21,421 bases of DNA from an uncultured Bacteroidales bacterium (GTDB lineage: Bacteria; Bacteroidota; Bacteroidia; Bacteroidales; UBA3663): contig CALBPV010000096.1 of the NCBI GenBank assembly GCA_937899265.1, positions 1 to 21,421 on the forward strand, written 5' to 3'. The notes below the pieces were generated by a model that searched no databases, had not been told where the DNA came from, and saw nothing but the letters and a program-made list of their open reading frames with translations. Shown one piece after another: positions 16,444 through 21,421 of the stretch. A program made the position numbers and the translations under genes. Position 1 is the stretch's first letter. Each line of letters opens with the position of its first letter.

Positions 16444-18372
16444 ATGAAACTTCAACATAAAATAGCAAGTTCATTGATGGCAGCAGCCGCAGGACTCTTC
16501 ATCCTGACGGGTTGTGAAGGCGGCGACTTGTACAACGTGGATTCGCCCGACTGGATTTCGGCTCGCGTCGATTCCATCAAGGCTGCCAATCAGGGCGATG
16601 AAGAGACCATCCTCTACTCATTCGGCGAGACGGACTACAGCTCCGGCTTTTGGTCTGCATTCTCCCACTACTATCAGATACCCGACGGCCAGAAGTGGGA
16701 AGCCACGTTCAACCTCCACATCAATCCGGGCGACAATACCTATTACAAGAATTTCGCCCTCGTCATCTGTACCGACAAGGACAGAGGCGCAGCCGGATAT
16801 TCCGAATATGGTGTCGTACGCTACGACTATACGGCCGACTCGGCAACCTACAACTCCCAGTGGGGCAATTTCTACTTCTGCTTCTCGACGAGCAACTCCG
16901 TAATGTCACCCGTTGACAACGCCGACAAGAAACTCCAGGATCTGAATGGCGAAGTGACCATCACCGTCGATCGCACGGTGGACGACGCTTTCACCATCAC
17001 GATGGACAACGGTGCCGTGAGGAAAGTTTTCGCACAGCCCTACGAGTGTCCCGGGGCACAGGGCGAAGTCATTCGAGCCTTCCTCTGCGTGGAGGGTTCC
17101 TACATGGAATGTCTCTCGACCAACATCCAGTCGGTTGAAGACTTCCTCGCGGGCGATGACTTCCAACCCGTCTCGATGACGCTCAACGGCGGTCCTTCCG
17201 AGGTAGTTATCGATACGCCCATAGAAGAAGCTTTTGCCACCCTGACGGCAACCGTAGTGTTTGACGAAGGCATCACCAAGAACGTCACCGCTGCAGACCT
17301 TCAGTTCGAAGCCATCCCCAACTACGATGAAGTGGGACAGAAGACCCTGATTGTCATCTACAACAAGACCTACAAGGGTGAAAACGCCAACAAGTCCGTT
17401 GTCGCCACCAAGACCTTCAGCGTGGTCAAGGAACTCTCGGCATTCACAGAGACCGTAGTTGTTCCCAGCCCGCTCCTTTTGGGTGAGGAGGACAACACGA
17501 CCGGATGGTGGACGGCACACACCGAAAACATCAAGGTGGAGCCGAAGGAGACCAAGGTGGTCAACTTCACCAACTACACCGACGGTGCAGAAAACTGGCG
17601 CAACTTCCTGGTGGTGCTCAACGGTGAAGCACTCAACGAGTACGCTGTGCTCCGCGCCGACAACTTCGGTTGGGGCGACGGATACGGTACTTGCACGCCC
17701 TCCGGCGGACAGGAAGACTGGGCAGCTTGGCTCGCAGCCATGAACGGTGCCAAGGTAACGGCCTACATCACCAACAACGGTGACGGAACTGCCGACGTGA
17801 AGACTGTCATGTATGGCACCGACGGCATCGAATACAATCAGTCATACATTGGCATCACCGTCAATCCCGACGACTTGTACTTCCGCTTCACGGTTGAAGG
17901 CGGTCATCTGGTATTCGACAGCGACCTCGGTGAGCCTGATTGCTCGTCCGGATGGTGGTCGGCCCACACGACCAATGTGCAGGTTCCTTCCCACACCGTA
18001 TGTACCGTCAACCTCACCAACTACACTTCCGGATTAAACAACTGGAACAACTTCGTCATTGTCCTTAACAAGAAGGACCTCTCGGAGTATGCTGTAGTTC
18101 GTGCCGACAACTACGGTTGGGGTGACAGCTACGGAGCTTGTACGCCCTCCGGCGGACAGCTTGACTGGGACCTCTGGCGTGCTGCAATGGCCGGTGCTCA
18201 GGTTCAGGTGCAGATTGTCAACAACGGCGACGGCACGGCCGATGTGAAGGCTGTGATGTACGGCACCGACGGCAACGATTACATCCAGGATTACATTGGC
18301 ATCAGTCCCGTGGATTCGGATGACTTCTACTTCCGTTTCACCGTTGACGGTTGCTACCTGAAGTTCGAATAA
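16444..18372 (+). CDS. Surface glycan-binding lipoprotein with three related carbohydrate-binding-like modules
   Basis: The 642-residue lipoprotein (FILTGC, Cys24) opens with the DSPDWISARVDSIKAA stretch common in SusE/SGBP-type proteins. Module 1 (about 50-235, SGFWSAFSHYYQIPDG) is followed by an Ig-like spacer (about 238-338) and two closely similar modules at about 344-492 and 493-642. These share SGWWSAHT/TGWWTAHT, NWNNF or NWRNF, YAVxRADNxGWGD, CTPSGGQxDW and NNGDGTADVK with YGTDG. Their tryptophans are good candidates for sugar stacking. The position between SusD and GH43 is where surface glycan-binding proteins are encoded; such proteins tether polysaccharide to the cell. Modules 2 and 3 look like a recent internal duplication. 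The exact CBM family is not assigned. Confidence 0.82.
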   Translation: MKLQHKIASSLMAAAAGLFILTGCEGGDLYNVDSPDWISARVDSIKAANQGDEETILYSFGETDYSSGFWSAFSHYYQIPDGQKWEATFNLHINPGDNTYYKNFALVICTDKDRGAAGYSEYGVVRYDYTADSATYNSQWGNFYFCFSTSNSVMSPVDNADKKLQDLNGEVTITVDRTVDDAFTITMDNGAVRKVFAQPYECPGAQGEVIRAFLCVEGSYMECLSTNIQSVEDFLAGDDFQPVSMTLNGGPSEVVIDTPIEEAFATLTATVVFDEGITKNVTAADLQFEAIPNYDEVGQKTLIVIYNKTYKGENANKSVVATKTFSVVKELSAFTETVVVPSPLLLGEEDNTTGWWTAHTENIKVEPKETKVVNFTNYTDGAENWRNFLVVLNGEALNEYAVLRADNFGWGDGYGTCTPSGGQEDWAAWLAAMNGAKVTAYITNNGDGTADVKTVMYGTDGIEYNQSYIGITVNPDDLYFRFTVEGGHLVFDSDLGEPDCSSGWWSAHTTNVQVPSHTVCTVNLTNYTSGLNNWNNFVIVLNKKDLSEYAVVRADNYGWGDSYGACTPSGGQLDWDLWRAAMAGAQVQVQIVNNGDGTADVKAVMYGTDGNDYIQDYIGISPVDSDDFYFRFTVDGCYLKFE

Positions 18373-18392
18373 TTTCATTTCATTGATATTCG

Positions 18393-18422
18393 GGGCGGGC
18401 CGGAAAACGCCCGCCCTGTTTT
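18393..18422 (+). terminator. Rho-independent terminator between the glycan-binding protein gene and GH43
   Basis: A perfect 8-bp stem (GGGCGGGC at 18393-18400 with GCCCGCCC at 18409-18416) encloses an 8-base loop and is followed by TGTTTTC. It lies 20 bases after the lipoprotein stop and 22 bases before the GH43 start. No clear promoter follows, so GH43 is probably read through partial termination, at a lower level than SusCD. Confidence 0.75.
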
Positions 18423-18444
18423 CACTTAAAGTATTTTTTCCATA

Positions 18445-20745
18445 ATGCGTAAACTTTTACTTGCTACCTTCATCGCACTTGTGGCATGGGGCACCCCCTC
18501 GGCACAAGCGGATGAATCCATCTACGACGTGACGACACCTCGCCGTGTGTCCGTCCACGATCCTTCCATCGTGATTGGCTACCAGAAGGATGGCAAAATC
18601 ACGGGCGAAAAGTCCGATGGCGCCACCAAAGTCTATTACATCTTCGGCTCCCATCGCGCCTTCGCACGCAGCACCGACCTCCAGAACTGGACCACCTTCA
18701 CCAACAATATCTCGACCAACTACAAGACGCTCTTTGCCAAGGATGCCAATTGGGCAGCCAACGGCGGCAATCAGGGCAATTCCTCGGGCTACGATGTGAG
18801 CGGCAACTTGTGGGCACCCGATGTTGTCTGGAACCCCTCGATGAAGAAATGGTGCATGTATATGTCCGTCAACGGCGACAACTGGTACTCGTCCATCGTG
18901 CTGCTCACGGCCGAAAGCCTCGACGGCGACTGGACGAGGGTGGGACCCGTAGTCTATTCCGGATTCACCACCACGGCCCAAGCCAGACAGACCGACTACT
19001 TCACAGTCTGTCCCGACGAAACGACACTCCCCTCTCGCTATGTGAACGGCGGCGGCAAATATACGCTGAATGCAATTGATCCCTGCACCTTCTTCGACAA
19101 CGACGGCAACCTATGGATGACCTACGGCTCCTGGTTCGGCGGCCTCTACATCCTGCGTCTCGACAAGACAACGGGTCTGCGCGACTATACCTACACCTAC
19201 GCCACTACCGACGGGACGGCAGCAGGTGCCACTTCCGACGTGTATATCGGCAAGAAACTGGCCGGCGGCAACAGTGTCTCAGGCGAGGCATCCTACATCG
19301 AGTACATCGGCGACCGCTACTACCTCTTCTGCACCTACGGGGGCTTGACATCCACGGGCGGCTACAACATGCGTGTCTTCTCCTCGACCGATGTCCTCGG
19401 CCCCTACAAGGACCTCTCCGGCCAGTCGGCCATCTATGCCTCCAACAACAGTACCGTCGGCAATTTGGCAGGACAGGTAGGCACCCAGCTGATGAACTAC
19501 TACAAATGGGATCTCATGAGCTACGGCTACGTGGCTCAGGGTCACAACTCCGCTGTCGTTGACGACGACGGACAGGCATATCTCGTCTATCACACCCGCT
19601 CCACCACATGGGGCGAGGGTCATGAGGTGCGTGTCCACCAGCTCTTCCAGACTGCCAACGGCGGACTTGTAACCTCTCCGTTCGAGTATCGCGGCGAGAA
19701 GTTCGAGGCCAAAAACTACACAGTCGATGAAGTGGCCGGCGACTACCGAATCATCCTTCACCGTGTGACCAGTTATGCCAACTTGGTCTGCAATACGGAA
19801 CTCGACCTCACCCTCGGTTCCGACGGCAAGGTGGTCGATAAGACAACATCCAACGGCGACTACAACGGCACTTGGACACTCTCCGACGGCGGCAAAATAC
19901 AGATTGTCACTAAACGCTTCGGCACCTTCGACGGTGTGCTCGTCAAACAGCTTATGGAGGGCCTCAACTACGAGAACCTCTGTTTCTCTGTCGTCTCCAA
20001 GACTTTGGATGTACCTATGTGGGGCTTCAAGAGTGTCCAAGATGTCATGAATAATGCTTCTCAGGGCACCCTGCCGATGCCGGAAGAGACCATTTTGGCA
20101 TCCTACAGCTCGGGCACCGAATTCAATGCCGCATCCGGGTTCAGCCAGATTACGGACGAAACGGGTGCATCCCTGAGCTTCCAAGTCTCCGGACTGACCA
20201 CCGACTGGACGCAGATAGCCCAATCCACCGATTCGAAGTACATCCTCTATCTCGCCGTCATGCACTACAATTCGGCAGATATGTATGAAGCTGCATCCAC
20301 CCCCTCGGCAGAAGCTGCTGCATTGGGCTACACCAATGCCAACATCTGGCAAGCCTTCCTCAACGGCAACTACTACGTGACTGTCTCCTACAATCCCGAC
20401 GGCTCCATCGCCTACTATCGCGACGGTGTGCTCATGCTGACATTCCAGCCCGATACGAAGCCCTCGTGGAGCGATGCCAATGTCTCCGGCGCTTCCGATG
20501 TTACGCCCAAAGAAACCGTGGCGGCTGTCATCAAGTACCTGCAGAATGGCCAGATTGACTTCTTGCACAGCGTCTATAGCGTCAAGGTCGGTTATTCCGT
20601 ACCCTACGCTGTGGCCGGCATCGAACTGACAACTTCCGAGCCGGACGAAAGCGACTCGGCTGTCTATAACCTCCAGGGTCAGCGCGTTTCCGACAACTAC
20701 AAGGGTCTCGTTATCCGAGGCGGCAAACTGCTCCTCAGAAAATAA
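18445..20745 (+). CDS. Secreted GH43 endo-alpha-1,5-L-arabinanase-like enzyme
   Basis: The product has 766 residues. A signal peptide (about 1-21) precedes a five-bladed GH43 propeller with the catalytic triad visible: Asp39 in SVHDPSI (base), Asp212 in NAIDPCTFF (pKa modulator) and Glu281 in SGEASYIEY (acid). LWAPDVVW and GYVAQGHNSAVVDDDG are further family motifs. Residues of about 415-520 (YNGTWTLSDGGKIQIVTKRFG to MWGFKS) match the beta-barrel C-terminal domain of endo-arabinanases. A further beta-rich module of unknown type covers about 530-715. The last about 30 residues (SAVYNLQGQRV to GGKLLLRK) resemble the short C-terminal tails of exported Prevotellaceae proteins, possibly a sorting signal. 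It would cut arabinan outside the cell or in the periplasm to feed SusCD. Other GH43 activities, such as arabinofuranosidase, cannot be excluded. Confidence 0.88.
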   Translation: MRKLLLATFIALVAWGTPSAQADESIYDVTTPRRVSVHDPSIVIGYQKDGKITGEKSDGATKVYYIFGSHRAFARSTDLQNWTTFTNNISTNYKTLFAKDANWAANGGNQGNSSGYDVSGNLWAPDVVWNPSMKKWCMYMSVNGDNWYSSIVLLTAESLDGDWTRVGPVVYSGFTTTAQARQTDYFTVCPDETTLPSRYVNGGGKYTLNAIDPCTFFDNDGNLWMTYGSWFGGLYILRLDKTTGLRDYTYTYATTDGTAAGATSDVYIGKKLAGGNSVSGEASYIEYIGDRYYLFCTYGGLTSTGGYNMRVFSSTDVLGPYKDLSGQSAIYASNNSTVGNLAGQVGTQLMNYYKWDLMSYGYVAQGHNSAVVDDDGQAYLVYHTRSTTWGEGHEVRVHQLFQTANGGLVTSPFEYRGEKFEAKNYTVDEVAGDYRIILHRVTSYANLVCNTELDLTLGSDGKVVDKTTSNGDYNGTWTLSDGGKIQIVTKRFGTFDGVLVKQLMEGLNYENLCFSVVSKTLDVPMWGFKSVQDVMNNASQGTLPMPEETILASYSSGTEFNAASGFSQITDETGASLSFQVSGLTTDWTQIAQSTDSKYILYLAVMHYNSADMYEAASTPSAEAAALGYTNANIWQAFLNGNYYVTVSYNPDGSIAYYRDGVLMLTFQPDTKPSWSDANVSGASDVTPKETVAAVIKYLQNGQIDFLHSVYSVKVGYSVPYAVAGIELTTSEPDESDSAVYNLQGQRVSDNYKGLVIRGGKLLLRK

Positions 20746-20751
20746 ACGACT

Positions 20752-21270
20752 ATGAGCGAGAAACCACTTTCGGGGCAAGACCTCGAACAGGAATTGGAAA
20801 GAACCGGGTTCGAAGAATACGACGACCCCGATTTCCATGACGATTCTCTCGATACTTACACGCCTGATGACGACATCCTGTATGATGACGATGACCCGGA
20901 TTCCGCCGGTTTCGGCGAGGATGAGTTGGAACAGCAGTGGCAGACCTGCTTGGCGTGTGCCGACGAAGCCGAAGCTCATGCCGGCGACCCAAACGCCGAA
21001 ACTGTCATGGCAGACATCGTGGACCGTTACCTCGCCTGTGCCGATTGTCTGAAGGAATTTGAGCATACGCTCGACCGTCTCTATGTCGGCAACGACCGTC
21101 TCATCACGGCACTCGAAGCCCTCCCCCGCCTCCGCCTCAAGGTGATGTACAACCAGCGCGATGTGCTCGAGTGGATTGAGGCCCGTGAAGGCCACGACCT
21201 CATGATTCTCCAGAACCTCTGCGACGAAATCGACGAGCTGGAGGAGCAATTCGGCACCACCGACGAATAA
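20752..21270 (+). CDS. Acidic hypothetical protein with two CxxC pairs
   Basis: This 172-residue protein has no signal peptide or membrane segment, so it is probably cytoplasmic. The first 60 residues are extremely acidic and likely disordered (for example YDDDDPDSAGFGEDELE). Residues 62-172 are predicted helical from their heptad-like pattern (LEALPRLRLKVMYNQRDVLEWIEA, LCDEIDELEEQF). Cys66/Cys69 (TCLACAD) and Cys96/Cys99 (ACADCL) form two CxxC pairs about 27 residues apart, which could bind a metal or be accidental. The start is only 6 bases after the GH43 stop, so it is co-transcribed. I do not recognise the family; it has no obvious carbohydrate role. Confidence 0.75.
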   Translation: MSEKPLSGQDLEQELERTGFEEYDDPDFHDDSLDTYTPDDDILYDDDDPDSAGFGEDELEQQWQTCLACADEAEAHAGDPNAETVMADIVDRYLACADCLKEFEHTLDRLYVGNDRLITALEALPRLRLKVMYNQRDVLEWIEAREGHDLMILQNLCDEIDELEEQFGTTDE

Positions 21271-21292
21271 CCCTCCCGCAAAACCAAAAACG

Positions 21293-21325
21293 ATGCCCCG
21301 CTCCCGGACAACGGAAGCGGGGCAT
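21293..21325 (+). terminator. Hairpin terminator after the hypothetical gene
   Basis: A perfect 10-bp stem (ATGCCCCGCT at 21293-21302, AGCGGGGCAT at 21316-21325) encloses CCCGGACAACGGA, which can extend the stem with CCG/CGG. No T run follows, so this may be a weak or factor-assisted terminator. It is the best candidate for the end of the PUL transcript. Confidence 0.6.
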
Positions 21326-21337
21326 TACTGTATGTTT

Positions 21338-21421
21338 GGGTCCATCGATAATCGATGGAGGCTTAAAAAACTTTTTGCGGGTCCATCGTCCGACGATAGA
21401 GGCTTGGAAAACTTTTTGCGG
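21338..21421. repeat. 41-bp tandem repeat with conserved palindrome, cut by the window end
   Basis: Two 41-bp units (21338-21378 and 21379-21419) share GGGTCCATCG at the start and GAGGCTT with an A run and CTTTTTGC at the end; GG of a third unit follows. Each has an inverted-repeat core, TCCATCGAT/ATCGATGGA in unit 1 and TCCATCGT/ACGATAGA in unit 2. The centres differ in sequence but keep their symmetry. The array probably continues beyond the window. Confidence 0.8.

Noticed and set aside
19279..21249. 656-codon open frame on the minus strand (and similar long minus-strand frames at 9348-10931 and 13564-14613)
   Set aside because: They lie wholly opposite clear genes (GH43, M16, SusC), have no recognisable domains or signal peptides, and arise from the strong codon bias of GC-rich coding DNA.
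1..21421. tRNA, rRNA or insertion-sequence genes
   Set aside because: No tRNA- or rRNA-like sequence was noticed by eye, and no open frame resembles a transposase or integrase.

Overview
The window looks like a 21.4 kb contig from a Bacteroidales bacterium. The evidence is a SusC/SusD pair, several lipoproteins with Bacteroidetes lipoboxes, promoters with a TAnnTTTG -7 element, A-rich leaders instead of strong Shine-Dalgarno sites, and a GH43 enzyme with the short 'YNLQGQRV' C-terminal tail common in Prevotellaceae. The coding DNA is fairly GC-rich. The genus cannot be fixed from this sequence. All convincing genes are on the + strand; long minus-strand reading frames are shadows of them.

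Layout. (1) 1-1716: a broken one-component regulator. It has a sensor beta-propeller without its N-terminus, one membrane helix, then an AraC-type DNA-binding domain in another frame. Heptamer-based repeats sit at its upstream junction, between helix and HTH, and just after the HTH. (2) 1840-7815: a tightly packed operon with its own promoter: TonB-dependent receptor, small lipoprotein, DUF6850-like beta-barrel and DUF4876-like lipoprotein. (3) 7838-8090: repeat block. (4) 8112-10943: a full-length exported M16 zinc metallopeptidase. (5) 10938-11226: second large repeat block, followed by a promoter. (6) 11422-20745: a small polysaccharide utilisation locus, probably for arabinan: SusC, SusD, a three-module surface glycan-binding lipoprotein and a GH43 endo-arabinanase-like enzyme, with a terminator hairpin before the GH43. 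(7) 20752-21270: an acidic hypothetical protein, a hairpin, and a 41-bp palindromic tandem repeat that runs off the end.

How the genes may work together. In the PUL, the glycan-binding lipoprotein and SusD capture the glycan, GH43 cuts alpha-1,5-arabinan, and SusC imports the oligosaccharides. In the first operon the receptor, barrel and lipoproteins probably form an outer-membrane uptake complex for an unknown ligand. The nearby exported M16 protease recalls the ferredoxin-import (Fus) pairing of a TonB receptor with an M16 protease, but that link is an inference.

The most unusual content is the repeat family (heptamers such as CCTTTGA, CCTTAGA, GGGTTCA and GGGTTAA plus a C-rich/G-rich hairpin). 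Two features suggest phase variation: removing a single heptamer would join the two halves of the regulator in frame, and a run of eight G lies in the spacer of the receptor promoter. The first 55 bases repeat 10908-10962 exactly, which may be an assembly-graph overlap, so the left edge should be treated with caution.
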